Shown here: positions 11,598 through 22,976 of the stretch, one piece after another
Numbering within the stretch: position 1 is the stretch's first letter
Layout: each line of letters opens with the position of its first letter
Origin: Silene latifolia
Lineage: Eukaryota > Streptophyta > Magnoliopsida > Caryophyllales > Caryophyllaceae
Direction: 5' to 3'
DNA length: 64,000 bases
Assembly: GCF_048544455.1 (NCBI RefSeq)
Contig: NC_133538.1
Span: 143,589,922-143,653,921, forward strand
The notes under the pieces: generated by a model
What the model saw: only the letters and a program-made list of their open reading frames with translations
What the model was told of the DNA's origin: nothing
Database searches by the model: none
Translations under genes and position numbers: made by a program

Positions 11598-13094
11598 TGT
11601 TGAGTTTATGGATTCAAGTACCTAAGAGGGGGAGGAGGTGAATTAGGTACTATTTAAAAATTTAACTTCAACTTTATTGATTTAAAGTGAGTTATAAGAA
11701 CAAAAGAGATGAGAGAATACTTCGAATAATATTGCAAGATTAAACGAGTATTGAAATGAATGTTTGCTGAAGTATGAAATTAACAATTGTTCTGACTGTA
11801 GCTATTTGTCTCAGTTTATGGAGTACAGACTGCAGACCAAATGTGACAGTATGATGAACTTTTACTTCGAAGGTTAAGCAAAGCAAAACAAACAAAAATA
11901 AAAGAGCAGCGGAATAAAATAAAAGATCAAACACGAGATTTTGAATTGGTTCGGCAAATACTCAAGTGCCTACGTCCAATCTACTGTTTTTATTGATTTC
12001 TTTTAGTGATCTACTCCGACCACTAAAAGACCCGTACAATAAAACACAACAACCTACTCCGGTTGTGATACAAGTCCAAGAACTACTCCGTTCTTATGAC
12101 AAGCCAACTCGCAACCTACTCCGGTTGCCAAAGAGTTGAAGACTACTCCGTCCTAAACTCTACTAACACACTTAGAATGTTATAAGGATCAAGTTTCCAC
12201 TAACTTATTCTTAACAAAGAATAGAGATGGACAACTTTTACAAGATCAACAATTCATAAGCAAGAGAGTTTAGTATGTTAAAGTAACAGTAGCCATGATT
12301 GTAACAACTTGAAGACTCTTAGAAGATTTGCAAAGGACACACGATTTTAAAGCTTTGAAAAAACAATTTTGCAAACTTGAAATTAATTTCAAAAAGAAGT
12401 CTTAGGATTTTATGAGGGAGATGGCCCGCCTTTTATAGAGAGAATGGGTGAGGAGGTTGCTAGGGTTTTGAAAGGTCAAAGACCACACATGTGAAGAGCC
12501 TTAGCAACCACTCAAAACTTGCACCAAAGAAGGTTCTTTTGCAAAGGCAAGAATAGAGAAAGAGTGTTTGAAAGATATCCTTAAAAGCTCATGCAAATTC
12601 ATAAAACAAAGAGAGAAAAGACAAGTCACATGATGACAAGTTTACACTAAAATGGCAAAAAGCATTTCTTGTTTTCTAAAGGACCAAAGGGTCAAATTTG
12701 CATAAAGAGGAAATATTTTGAAATTAATAATTATTCAAACCACTCTTTATTGAAGGCCAACTCCTAATAAAAATCTGAAGTTTATCTTTGAAAAATAAGA
12801 GACACGTGAGAGATTTTTTGAAAGATAAAAAGGCTTCAAGTGTTATGAATTGTGGCAACAATCCAAGCAGCTATTTACTAATGAAAGTAACAGTCGTCTT
12901 GACTGTTTCTATTACTCTAAGATACTCTACTTTCTCACTTGTACATTAGATGACACTAAGACTCAATACAATGGGATGATTAACAACTTCAACACTTCTT
13001 AATCCATGCTTGATTTAATCATTAATCCTGAAAAGGTAAACTAAGATAACACAAATCAAATGGGCATGTTATCATCAATTTAAGGAACCCAACA
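11598..13094 (-). repeat. Element E 3' LTR (left)
   Basis: 1,497 bp, TGTTGAGTTTATGG to AACCCAACA, nearly identical to 21440-22936. It contains a cluster of CTACTCCG words (12010-12155), four to six copies that are short and unevenly spaced, which may be a promoter or enhancer block. Confidence 0.9.
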
Positions 13095-13096
13095 AA

Positions 13097-13106
13097 TTCC
13101 TCCTTT
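13097..13106 (-). other. Element E polypurine tract
   Basis: On the minus strand AAAGGAGGAA lies two bases before the 3' LTR. It would prime plus-strand DNA synthesis. Confidence 0.6.
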
Positions 13107-13633
13107 GATGATGACAAGCCCTAAACGAATGTATAAGCAATGTAAACACCTTGATTCAAGATTTTAAACAAGCAAGATCAAATGAGAGAAGGGACAATAT
13201 TACCTTATAAAGAGCAAGATCTAGAATCAAACTAACCATGACAATTTTACATTGCCCCAAAACAAGATTTAAAGTTAAGAAGATTAGACAAGACATTAGT
13301 TAATCAATATGCAAAGAGATTAAGAGCATGAGTTTACCTTTTCCCCCTCTTGACATCATCAAACAGATAGGGATGTCAAAGGCATTAGAGTGCAAATAAC
13401 CACAAGAAAACACAAAAAGACACATATAACCGTGACAAGGTAACAAAGTCAACATAAACATACGGATTAAACATAAGTTAACCATAGTTCGCCACGGCTA
13501 AATAAAGTTTAAGATACACCACCAAGCATCAAAATAACGAGTAAAAAAGATAGTTTTAGAAGGGCACAACACGGTGGGACAAAATGAAAAAGGTAAGGAC
13601 AAAGTCAAGGGGGCCGAAAATAGAAGCGATAGG

Positions 13634-14656
13634 CTAAGGGGAGGAAGCTTGTTCACCATCCGAGCCACTACCCAAGGGATCATCATCCAATGGAGCATCA
13701 TCACCATGTTCCTTTGTTGAGACAAGAGTGGATATAATGTCCACTTCTCCACGAATAAGGTCCACGGTGGAGGCAAGAGCCAAGATGGCCAAATCCTTTT
13801 GATGAGCATCGTGCTTAATCCAAGCACTCAATTCAGCCACGGCTTGAAGAACTTCCCGCATACTACCCGTATTCACTTGACTAGACGACCCACCCTCAGG
13901 ATCCGTCTTAATTGTCACAGAAATCAATTCATCATTTTCCACTTTGATAAGCATTTTCCCCATTTGACCATTACTCATAATGTCACACATGTCTAATGAC
14001 CCCAAGCTAGAACTCACTAACACCCCATGTGCCTTGAGCACAACCGACAACCACATTCCATAGGGTAAGTGTAGCATGCTAGAAGAGGGTTTGCAGAGTT
14101 TGGTCAAAATAAGATGAAAACGCTTAAACATTAACCAAACTAAGTTCACCTTCTTGTGAGTTGCAATGTGATAAATTAGGTATTGTTGGGCTATGGAGAG
14201 TTTTCCCCGGTCACCCGAAGGGTAAATGGAACGACACAACATGTTAAAGACAATTCGAAGAGGAGGGGGTATTTGGGTGTTGCTAACAGGACCACAAGAG
14301 GCGCCGGGACACACGACTTGAGCAACGCCGAGGGGTGAGGCGTAAGGTAAAGCAACCCAGGTTTCGGAGGGGAGTTTGTCATAACCTCCGGTTGGGATAC
14401 CAAGGGAGGTAGCAAAATCAGATTGAGTAAGTTTCAGAGGCTTACCATTCACCTTAGCCATGAGGAATTCACCCGATTTGTCAACTCGGACGGATGTAAA
14501 GAATTGAATTACCTCACTCACAAAGACCGGTTCACGCATTTCCAACAATTTTTCCCAACCTTGAGCCAAAATCATGTCACGGACAGTGTGAAAGGCTGGA
14601 GGCTCGAACCAAGATTGGTTGTAAACCCGAGGAGAATAGATGGCTTTGGGATTCAT
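13634..14656 (-). CDS. Element E env-like region, second ORF
   Basis: An ORF of about 340 residues from an ATG at 14656. Its N-terminal 200 residues (SWFEPPAFHTVRDMILAQGW, WEKLLEMREPVFVSEVIQFF, then a VNGKPLKLTQSDFATSLGIP segment) resemble the domain annotated as putative plant transposon protein, found in SIRE-type env-like ORFs and other retroelement ORFs. The C-terminal part is hydrophilic and ends in an acidic Asp/Gly/Ser tail. I see no convincing signal peptide or transmembrane span, so a true envelope role is doubtful. The start overlaps the previous ORF by one base (TGATG), so it may be translated by reinitiation, or the two may once have been one frame. Confidence 0.7.
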   Translation of the reverse strand: MNPKAIYSPRVYNQSWFEPPAFHTVRDMILAQGWEKLLEMREPVFVSEVIQFFTSVRVDKSGEFLMAKVNGKPLKLTQSDFATSLGIPTGGYDKLPSETWVALPYASPLGVAQVVCPGASCGPVSNTQIPPPLRIVFNMLCRSIYPSGDRGKLSIAQQYLIYHIATHKKVNLVWLMFKRFHLILTKLCKPSSSMLHLPYGMWLSVVLKAHGVLVSSSLGSLDMCDIMSNGQMGKMLIKVENDELISVTIKTDPEGGSSSQVNTGSMREVLQAVAELSAWIKHDAHQKDLAILALASTVDLIRGEVDIISTLVSTKEHGDDAPLDDDPLGSGSDGEQASSP

Positions 14657-15354
14657 CAACCTCTCACAGTTTTTGTAGATAGAGAGGTAGGAAGATCTAG
14701 ACTTTCAAGGTGATCCCAAACAAGAGCCAAATCCCATTTAGAGGTTAGGGAAACCGAATCTGAGGGAGAAAGGTACACTAATTTCTTCTTTGAAGGTTTC
14801 GATTTTTTCAAAGGTGGTTCACTGGGTGTTTCAATAGGAGGATTAATAGTGGGGTTTTCAATGTTGCTTTGCTCGACACTTTCAGAAATGGGGGGTAATT
14901 GGGATGAAGAAGCTTTATCTTTTCTTTTGTTGTTTTTCTTTGCCGGAATCGGATCAGAATCGACAGACTTAGTTAGATTCTCATTCAAATCGAATTCAGT
15001 TTCTTCAATATCATCAACATTCACCATAACCGGTTCAGAGGAAGAGCTTGGGACAATAGTACTTTTCTTGAGCCTCCTCGAAATACGACGCTTGACCATG
15101 GTGGAGATGGGGATGTCGTCAGATGGGACCGATGATGGTGGGACAGTGGAGAGAGGTGTTAGATGAGGGTTTGGTAGATCTGGGTTCGGTGATGGGGTTG
15201 GAGTCGTGTTTGAGGTTTGTGGAGGAAAGGCATGGGAGATTTTGGGTGAAGGCATGTTTGGAGTTGTTGTTGTTGGTGGGTCAGATGTGACGGGTGGTGA
15301 GGTCATTTTTGTGGGTTTGACGGGTATAGTTGTATTGAAGGATGTTTTTACCAT
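14656..15354 (-). CDS. Element E env-like region, first ORF
   Basis: A 232-residue ORF located between pol and the 3' LTR, where SIRE elements carry their env-like gene. It begins with a Ser/Thr/Pro-rich low-complexity region of about 90 residues, then a basic segment (KRRISRRLKKS, about residue 90) that could serve as a nuclear signal. It continues with an acidic patch (NVDDIEETEFDLNENL) and a Lys-rich tail (KKSKPSKKK). No enzyme motif is visible. It ends at TGA (14656-14658), sharing its last base with the next ATG. Function is unknown; the family association rests on position and composition. Confidence 0.65.
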   Translation of the reverse strand: MVKTSFNTTIPVKPTKMTSPPVTSDPPTTTTPNMPSPKISHAFPPQTSNTTPTPSPNPDLPNPHLTPLSTVPPSSVPSDDIPISTMVKRRISRRLKKSTIVPSSSSEPVMVNVDDIEETEFDLNENLTKSVDSDPIPAKKNNKRKDKASSSQLPPISESVEQSNIENPTINPPIETPSEPPLKKSKPSKKKLVYLSPSDSVSLTSKWDLALVWDHLESLDLPTSLSTKTVRG

Positions 15355-15721
15355 GGTGGGTTAAGGGTAGGTTAGTGGGTAGGTGAGATGGTAGGATTTG
15401 GGAGATGAAGAGATGGATGTTGTGGGTTAGTAAGTTTGGACGGGGGTTAGGGATAGAAGGTGTGTTGAAGGGAGTAAATGGCCCAATAAATGAGGGAGGT
15501 GAGGTAGTTGGCCCAACTAATCAATTTTAATCACTCAAGATAAGACGCAAGGTAACATATTATAAACATAAATTTAGATATGAGGTTGAGTGATTACCGA
15601 CTCACGAATACGGTGTCAATTTTTTGTCTAAAAATGATGTCAATGCACTTAGAATACTTAATAACGTATATCCAATTTTAATTTAATCAATTAAGGAAAT
15701 TTGTAAAACTCATACTAAAAA

Positions 15722-16681
15722 TCACAAGCAATTAATTAACCCAATTTCTAGTCTAAATTTCTCAAAAAGTTCTCTTGCAAGTGGCTTAGTGAAAATATCG
15801 GCAATTTGATTTTCGGTTTTGCAAAAGATAAGTTTAATATGTCCTTTTTTCACATGATCACGAATAAAATGGTGACGAATATCAATATGTTTGGTTTTAG
15901 AGTGTTGAATAGGATTTTTGGAAATATTTATTGCACTCGTATTATCACACATTAAGGGAATGGAGTCAAAAATAATACCAAAATCCAAGAGTTGTTGTTT
16001 TACCCAAAGGAGTTGAGAACAACAATGTGCCGCACTAACATACTCACTTTCGGCCGTAGAAAGAGCTACCGTGTTTTGTTTCTTTAAGCCCCAAGAAGTC
16101 AAGCAAGGACCCAAGAACGTTGCAATTCCGGAGGTACTCTTTCTATCCACCGTGCACCCCGCATAGTCCGCATCCGAAAAGCTTATGAGATCAAAAGGAC
16201 AATGTAAGGGGTACCATAAGTAAAGATTTTGTGTTCCAATCAAATACCGAAGAATTCGTTTAACGGCTTTAAAATGTGATTCTTTCGGATTTTCTTGGAA
16301 CCTAGCACATAAACAAACGCTAAAGAGAATGTCGGGACGACTTGCGGTTAAGTAGAGAAGTGAGCCTATCATACCTCTATACACCTTATCACTAACATTC
16401 TTACCGAGTTCATCTTTGTCCAATTTGGACCCGGCTACCATAGGTGTATCATGAGACTTACCATTAGTCATCCCAAATTTCTTGAGCATTTCCTTAATAT
16501 ACTTTTGTTGATGGATCATGATTCCATCCTTTGATTGCTTAATTTGGAGCCCAAGGAAAAATCCTAGCTCACCCATCATGCTCATTTCAAACTCCGATTT
16601 CATTAGTTCCGAAAAATATAAGTAAAGGAGTTCATTTGTTGCACCAAATATAATGTCATCAACATATACTTGTACAACCAA
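15722..16681 (-). pseudogene. Element E RT C-terminus and RNase H
   Basis: An open frame of 319 codons that starts inside RT: VVQVYVDDIIFGATN holds the catalytic YVDD (about 16655-16666). The RT connection follows, then RNase H with SFSDADYAGC (first catalytic Asp), RKSTSGIATFLG, STAESEYVSA (catalytic Glu), MCDNTSAINISKNP (Asp) and RHHFIRDHV. It ends NQIADIFTKPL...LINCL, the usual C-terminus of copia Pol. The domain looks intact, but it has no start of its own: a small deletion between 16681 and 16689 shifts it out of frame with the upstream RT. It is therefore a fragment of pol and not a gene. Confidence 0.9.
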
Positions 16682-16688
16682 CAGTTAA

Positions 16689-17500
16689 TCATTGTGACTT
16701 TAAGAACAATGTTTTATCAACGGAGCCTCTTTTAAAACCATTTTCAATAAGAAACTTAGACAATCTATCATACCAACACCTTGGTGCTTGTTTTAAAACA
16801 TAAAGAGCTTTGTCTAATTTGAAAACATGGTTAGGCAAGTCATTGTTCTCAAAACCCGGTGGTTGCTCTAGAAAGATATCTTCTTCCAAATATCCATTTA
16901 AGAAAGCCGTTTTAACATCCATTTGGAAGAGTTTAATGCCTTTGTGAGCCGCAAAAGCTATAAGCAATCGTATGGCCTCAAGTCTAGCTAACGGTGCATA
17001 GGTTTCATCGTAATCAATACCCTCTTGTTGGTTATAACCTTGCACCACTAGCCTAGCCTTGGTCCTTACAATTTCTCCCGAGTCATCAAGCTTATTGCGA
17101 AAGACCCACCTAGTACCAATGATGGTACGATTAGGCGGTCTAGGGACTAAGTGCCATACCTCGTTTCTTTTGAATTGATTGAGTTCTTCTTGCAAGGGAA
17201 GCAACCAATCTGTATCAGTCAAGGCGGCTGTTACATTTAAAGGTTCAATTTGAGAAAGGAAGGCATTGTGGGCACAATACTCATTGAGATGAGCGATATT
17301 GTTGAGGGATGATCTTGTTCGAATTCCCGAGTTGAGATCACTTGTGAGATTAGTAAGTGGATGAGAGCTTTGATGTTTCCACTTCTTTGGAACAATGGTT
17401 TCTTGTTCCCCCTCAGTGACATCGATCCTGATGTTGTTTCTTACGGCACTGGAGTGATCTTCATTATTCTTGTTTTGGGTTGCTTGATTCGGAGGTGGAG
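16689..17500 (-). pseudogene. Element E RT N-terminal half, frameshifted
   Basis: Same pol polyprotein in a second frame. Visible RT segments are WLLPLQEELNQFKRNEVW, GTRWVFRNKLDDSGEIVRTK, ARLVVQGYNQQEGIDYDETY, the first catalytic Asp in KLFQMDVKTAFLNGYLEEDI, and [19 protein letters not shown] (the usual Gly before LKQAPR is Val here). It is separated from the integrase frame by a shift in an acidic linker around 17460-17560, and from the YVDD half by a shift near 16685. Confidence 0.85.
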
Positions 17501-19011
17501 GCAACAGTCGTTGGGTCTGTTGCTTCCAGAGAAGAAACAGTAGCAGATGTACTACGTGTTCCCCCTGAGTTGCTGATTTCCTTTGAAGGTGACAGTCCCT
17601 GTGTCTGTTGCAATGCAGCGTTGGGAGTTTCTTCATCCTCGAACACGAAGTCCTTTCGAACAAGACCAATCTCAAACTCATCATCCTCATCCTCATCATC
17701 ATCATCCACGTTTTGTACCTGTCCAAGTACACTAGATTCATAAAAAATAACATGGATGCTTTCTTCAATTAACAAGGTTCGTTTATTATAAACTTTATAG
17801 GCCTTGCTATGATCGGAGTAACCAATAAATACTCCTTCATCACTACGTGGATCGAACTTACCCAAGTTGTTTTTACCATTGTTATGACCAAAACATTTGC
17901 TTCCAAAACATCTAAAATATGAAATGTTGGGTTTTCTTCCAAGTAGCAATTCATAGGGAGTTTTATTCAATATACTCCTTATCATGACACGATTATGAAT
18001 GTAGCAAGCGGTATTTACCGCTTCGGCCCAAAAGTTCTTAGGCAACTTACTTGTTAATAACATTGTTCTAGCCATTCCTTCAAGGGTTCTATTCATCCTT
18101 TCAACCACACCATTTTGTTGTGGTGTTCTAGGAGCCGAGAAGTTATGGTCTACACCATTGTCATCACAATAAGCACCAAATGATGAGTTTTCGAATTCGG
18201 TTCCGTGATCGGTTCTCATTGAAATAAGTTTTAAATCAAGTTTATTTTGAATCTTTCTTAACCAAATTAGAAACTCATCAAATGTCTCATCCTTAGAGCT
18301 TAGGAAGAGTGCCCAAACGAACCTAGAGTAATCATCAACAATGACACACACATAACGACTACCACCTCTACTTCTAGTTCTCATTGGTCCACACAAGTCG
18401 ATATATAAAAGTTTTAAAGGTTGAGATGTACTCACAATTCTTTTGGATTTAAAGGAGCTTCTAACATGTTTACCTCTAGCACATTCATCACATACTTTAT
18501 CAAAATCGAACTTCATATTAGGAATGCCTTCAAATAAGTCAAGTCTTTTAAGGGTATTAAGAGTTTTTGTACTAACATGACCAAACCTTTTATGCCATAA
18601 CCAAGGATCATTGTTCATTACACTCATGCAAGACATGGTGTGACCTGATAGAGTGTTCAAATTAGTTAAGTAAACATCTTTGACACGTCTTCCTTCGAGT
18701 ATTAGTTCATTAGTAGTGGCATCAAATATTCGACACATATTAGCACTAAATTCTACAAAATTACCCTTATCACAAAGTTGAGAAATGCTAAGGAGATTAT
18801 GTTTCAAACCTTTGACAAGCCGCACATTGTCGACACAAAGTAATGATGACTTACCAACCTTTCCAATGCCAATTACTTCACCTTTCTTGTTGTCACCAAA
18901 CCTTACCGTGCCACCATTGTATGCTTTGAGTGAGAGGAATTGGCTTCTATCACCCGTCATGTGACGAGAGCATCCACTATCCAAGTACCAATTGCGGCCG
19001 CCTCTCACCAA
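17464..19011 (-). pseudogene. Element E protease and integrase
   Basis: A 515-codon open frame. The protease carries a DSG catalytic triad in NWYLDSGCSRHMTGD (near residue 12). Integrase follows with its zinc-binding HHCC segment (WHKRFGH near residue 140, CDECARGKH near residue 175). The catalytic core has all three acidic residues visible: Asp in LLYIDLCGP, Asp in MRTDHGTEF, Glu in NGVVERMNRTL. Integrase joins the DNA copy to the chromosome. After the core the frame runs through an Asp/Glu-rich linker and terminates out of frame with RT. The start is not a genuine one: upstream Gag sequence is in another frame. Confidence 0.9.
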
Positions 19012-19024
19012 GCCCTACACAAGA

Positions 19025-20779
19025 TTAGATTTTGAGTTTAGGAACCCAAACAAACTTGGGTCCCCTTTTGTGATCAACATATCTTACGGTGTCTTTCCTA
19101 ATCCATATTTGCTTAATTATTTTGATGTTCTTGTTAATGTCATGAAATCTTTTTCTACAAGTGTTGAGGACATGACCATTCTTACCACAATAATTGCAAA
19201 TAACGTATTCGGGAAGACCAACGTACTTTCTCCTTCTAAAATCAGTTTTAGGCTTCTGGATGTAACAGTCTGTCTGACTGTTCCATTTGAACCCCAAACC
19301 AGCAGTTTTGTTACATCTCTCGGTTTGATTCATGAGGAAGTTTAACACGGTTTGACTTCCTTCCCATTTTTCAGTGATGTTTTTAGCACTAACAAGTTCA
19401 TTGGTCAAGTCATTGACTCGTGAGAGGAGATGCAAATTCTTTTCTTTTTCCCTCTTGAGTTCATCATTGTTAACACTTTCTAAGGACAACCTTTTCTCAA
19501 CTATGAAGTCATGGGTGTGGTTGTTGAGTTTAGACACGAGATACATGATTCTTTCTTTGGACTCTTCATATTTAGACGTCATCTCATCAAGACGTTTGTT
19601 TAGATCAACGAATTCATCGGATCTATGATGAGAAGTAGATCTAGAAGTGCTACATTCGGGCATACCCTTTTGAAGAAAGATAAGCCTTTCATGAAGAACT
19701 TCTATTTCTTTCTTGAGACAAGCTATCTCACCTTTTACACACTTGTTTTCATTCACTAAGCATTAAATCTTCTCGTTGGACTTGTCTAAATGTTTGTCAG
19801 AAGCAACAGTCTTAGAGACTGTTTCTCTTAGGTCAATTATCTCAACCACTAGGTCATCCAATTCGTCTTTGAGAGCATCTTTGTCCTTCAAAAGGTCATC
19901 ACGTTCCTTTGTTACCAAGGAAACTTGCATTACCAAGGTGGTGTTGACATTTTCAAGGTCAGAGACACCCGTGGGGATCATCTTCAAACACTCAAGTTCT
20001 TTAGTCAATTGTTTGTTCAATTTGTTGACTCTTTTTACTTCATCATAAGCCTCAGAGGTGACAGTGACATTGTTTGTTGCTTTCAGTTCATTTTTAAGGT
20101 TAAAGTTTTCTTGAGCAATTTCTTCAATTTCGTCTTGCATGATATCAAGCTTATCATTTTGTGAATGACACTTATCAAAGAGTTTGTCAAGAAGCTTACA
20201 TACCATTTCTTTGGAGTAAGATCTAACCTTGGCTTTTAGATGCTTTACCTCATTGTCGGAGTCCGAGTCGGAATCATCGGGGTGAGCTATGAGACATCTA
20301 AGATGTTTAATTTTAGAATTTTTTGAGACTTTGTCCTTGAGATGACTTGTAAGACACATTTTAGACTCTAGTTGCTCCTCGATGAGTTCCTCATCTTCCT
20401 CGGAGTCGGACATTCCCCAAATTAGGGTCATGACTCTATGTTTGTAGTCCCTTTTAGCTTTATCTCGTTTTTCCTTTGATTCGATTTCATCCCACTTGGG
20501 ACATTCTTTAACTTGGTGAGTTTTATCACCACACTTAAAGCATCCCACGGTGGAACTAGGTCGTTTCCTAGGAAAACTTTTTTTCGAGTAATTGTTATTG
20601 AACTTTCTATTTTCTTGATCATTGACCAACCCAACTAGATTCCTTGAGAACATAGCAAACTTGTCTTCCTCCTCGTCTTCTCCATCGCTTGGAGAGGACG
20701 TGAGAGCGAGGCTCCTTCCCTTTGAAGACTCACTAGAATGCTTATCGAGATTGAACTCGTGAGCCATTAGTGATCCCAT
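19025..20779 (-). pseudogene. gag: Element E gag C-terminal part, two zinc knuckles
   Basis: Two open stretches in one frame, separated by a stop near 19757-19763. A CX2CX4HX4C zinc knuckle (CFKCGDKTHQVKEC, near 20510-20550) is followed by a long, highly charged region with heptad-like leucines, probably coiled coil. A second zinc knuckle (CNYCGKNGHVLNTC, near 19145-19190) lies close to the end, just before the protease. Two widely spaced knuckles and a long coiled-coil Gag are typical of SIRE elements. Gag assembles particles and binds genomic RNA. Confidence 0.8.
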
Positions 20780-20839
20780 TAGTTCATGAGGATATAGGGT
20801 TGACCAATCTTTGGCTTCCTCTATAGCGGTAACTTTGGG

Positions 20840-21376
20840 TTACCACTTAGAGGTTAGACTACGAAGGATTTTCCGAATGATGTCCTCGGACTCGAAATCC
20901 CTTCCTAGACTTTTTAGCTCATTAATAATACAAGAAAAACGTGAAGAAAAGCTATTTATGGACTCGTCCTTTGACATTCTAAACATCTCATATTGTTGCA
21001 TGAGAAGGTCAATGCGGTGTTTTCTAACTTGGGAAGTCCCCTCATAAGCAAGTACAAGAGAGTCCCAAATAGATTTTGCCGTAGGACATCCAAAGATTCG
21101 ACTAACTTCCCCCTCACCAACACAACGTTGAAGAATCGACATTGCTTTGGAGTTCTTTTCGGCAAGTTTAAAGTCGTCTTCATTGTAATTTCTTTCCTCT
21201 TTAGTTTTGGTGAAACCGGTTAGCATATCGGTTTCCTCAATAACAAGAGGTCCATTTTGGATGATGTTCCAACATTGAAAATCGATACTTTTGATGTAAT
21301 GTTCCATTTTGAGTTTCCACCATCCAAAATTCGCACCGGTAAAGACCGGGATCTTGGAGTGTTTCTCGGAATCCAT
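20840..21376 (-). pseudogene. gag: Element E gag N-terminal part
   Basis: Starts at an ATG about 64 bases downstream (minus strand) of the 5' LTR and runs 178 codons. It shows the copia Gag pattern: FTGANFGWWKLKMEHYI near the N-terminus, AKSIWDSLVLAYEGTSQVR in the middle, and EMFRMSKDESINSFSSRF. It ends at an in-frame TAA after TSKW, and homologous sequence continues in the same frame, so this is a nonsense mutation. Together with the next segment it formed one gag. Confidence 0.85.
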
Positions 21377-21426
21377 TACCCACGAATCAAACTCTAAGGC
21401 GATTAGCCTCGATCAAGAGCATGAGG

Positions 21427-21439
21427 CTCTGATACCAAT
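21427..21439 (-). other. Element E primer binding site
   Basis: On the minus strand ATTGGTATCAGAG follows the LTR end, complementary to the 3' end of initiator tRNA-Met. Confidence 0.8.
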
Positions 21440-22936
21440 TGTTGAGTTTATGGATTCAAGTACCTAAGAGGGGGAGGGGGTGAATTAGGTACTATTTAAA
21501 AATTTAACTTCAACTTTATTGATTTAAAGTGAGTTATAAGAACAAAAGAGATGAGAGAATACTTCGAATAATATTGCAAGATTAAACGAGTATTGAAATG
21601 AATGTTTGCTGAAGTATGAAAGTAACAATTGTTCTGACTGTAGCTATTTGTCTCAGTTTATGGAGTACAGACTGCAGACCAAATGTGACAGTATGATGAA
21701 CTATTACTTCGAAGGTTAAGCAAAGCAAAACAAACAAAAATAAAAGAGCAGCGGAATAAAATAAAAGATCAAACACGAGATTTTGAATTGGTTCGGCAAA
21801 TACTCAAGTGCTTACGTCCAATATACTGTTTTTATTGATTTCTTTTAGTGATCTACTCCGACTACTAAAAGACCCGTACAATAAAACACAACAACCTACT
21901 CCGGTTGTGATACAAGTCCAAGAACTACTCCGTTCTTATGACAAGCCAACTCGCAACCTACTCCGGTTGCCAAAGAGTTGAAGACTACTCCGTCCTAAAC
22001 TCTACTAACACACTTAGAATGTTATAAGGATCAAGTTTCCACTAACTTATTCTTAACAAAGAATAGAGATGGACAACTTTTACAAGATCAACAATTCATA
22101 AGCAAGAGAATTTAGTATGTTAAAGTAACAATAGCCATGATTGTAACAACTTGAAGACTCTTAGAAGATTTGCAAAGGACACACGGTTTTAAAGCTTTGA
22201 AAAAACAATTTTGCAAACTTGAAATTAATTTCAGAAAGAAGTCTTGCGATTTTATGAGGGAGACGGCTCGCCTTTTATAGAGAGAATGGGTGAGGAGGTT
22301 GCTAGGGTTTTGAAGGGTCAAAGACCACACATGTGAAGAGCCTTAGCAACCACTCAAAACTTACACCAAAGAAGGTTCTTTTGGAAAGGCAAGAATAGAG
22401 AAACAGTGTTTGAAAGATATCCTTAAAAGCTCATGCAAATTCAGAAAACAAAGAGAGAAAAGACAAGTCACATGATGACAAGTTTACACTAAAATGGCAA
22501 AAAACATTTCTTGTTTTCTAAAGGACCAAAGGGTCAAATTTGCATAAAGAGGAAACATTTTGAAATTAATAATTATTCAAACCACTCTTTATTGAAGGCC
22601 AACTCCTAATAAAAATCTGAAGTTTATCTTTGAAAAATAAGAGACACGTGAAAGATTTTTTGAAAGATAAAAAGGCTTCAAGTGTTACGAATTGTGGCAA
22701 CAATCCAAGTAGCTGTTTACTATTGAAAGTAACAGTCGTCTTGACTGTTTCTATTACTCTAAGATACTCTACTTTCTCACTTGTACATTAGATGACACTA
22801 AGACTCAATACAATGGGATGATTAACAACTTCAACACTTCTTAATCCATGCTTGATTTAATCATTAATCCTGAAAAGGTAAACTAAGATAACACAAATCA
22901 AATGGGCATGTTATCATCAATTTAAGGAACCCAACA
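21440..22936 (-). repeat. Element E 5' LTR (right)
   Basis: 1,497 bp, the pair of 11598-13094. It carries the element's promoter, reading leftwards, and is flanked on the right by the target duplication CATTG (22937-22941). Confidence 0.9.
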
Positions 22937-22961
22937 CATTGGTAGGCCTGAGGATCGTTTT

Positions 22962-22974
22962 GCTCTGATACCCC
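22962..22974 (-). other. Element C primer binding site
   Basis: Read on the minus strand, GGGGTATCAGAGC lies two bases after the C LTR end. It matches the tRNA-Met primer site seen in G (54402-54413) except for the first base. The following bases match the G and H leaders. Confidence 0.65.
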
Positions 22975-22976
22975 TT

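Larger units (their letters stand above)
11598..22936 (-). mobile_element. SIRE-type copia element E, complete, minus strand
   Basis: An 11.3-kb element with two 1,497-bp LTRs, flanked by the 5-bp duplication CATTG (11593-11597 and 22937-22941). On the minus strand the order is LTR, tRNA-Met primer site, gag, protease, integrase, RT, RNase H, an env-like region and LTR. This order, the long LTRs, the second zinc knuckle and the extra ORFs after pol are the hallmarks of the SIRE/Maximus lineage. The LTRs differ at only about two dozen positions by eye, so insertion is recent. Even so, the coding region has stops and frameshifts and the copy is not autonomous. Confidence 0.9.

Noticed and set aside
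13634..15354. A host gene on the minus strand
   Set aside because: It lies between pol and the 3' LTR of element E, within the CATTG duplication, so it belongs to the element.
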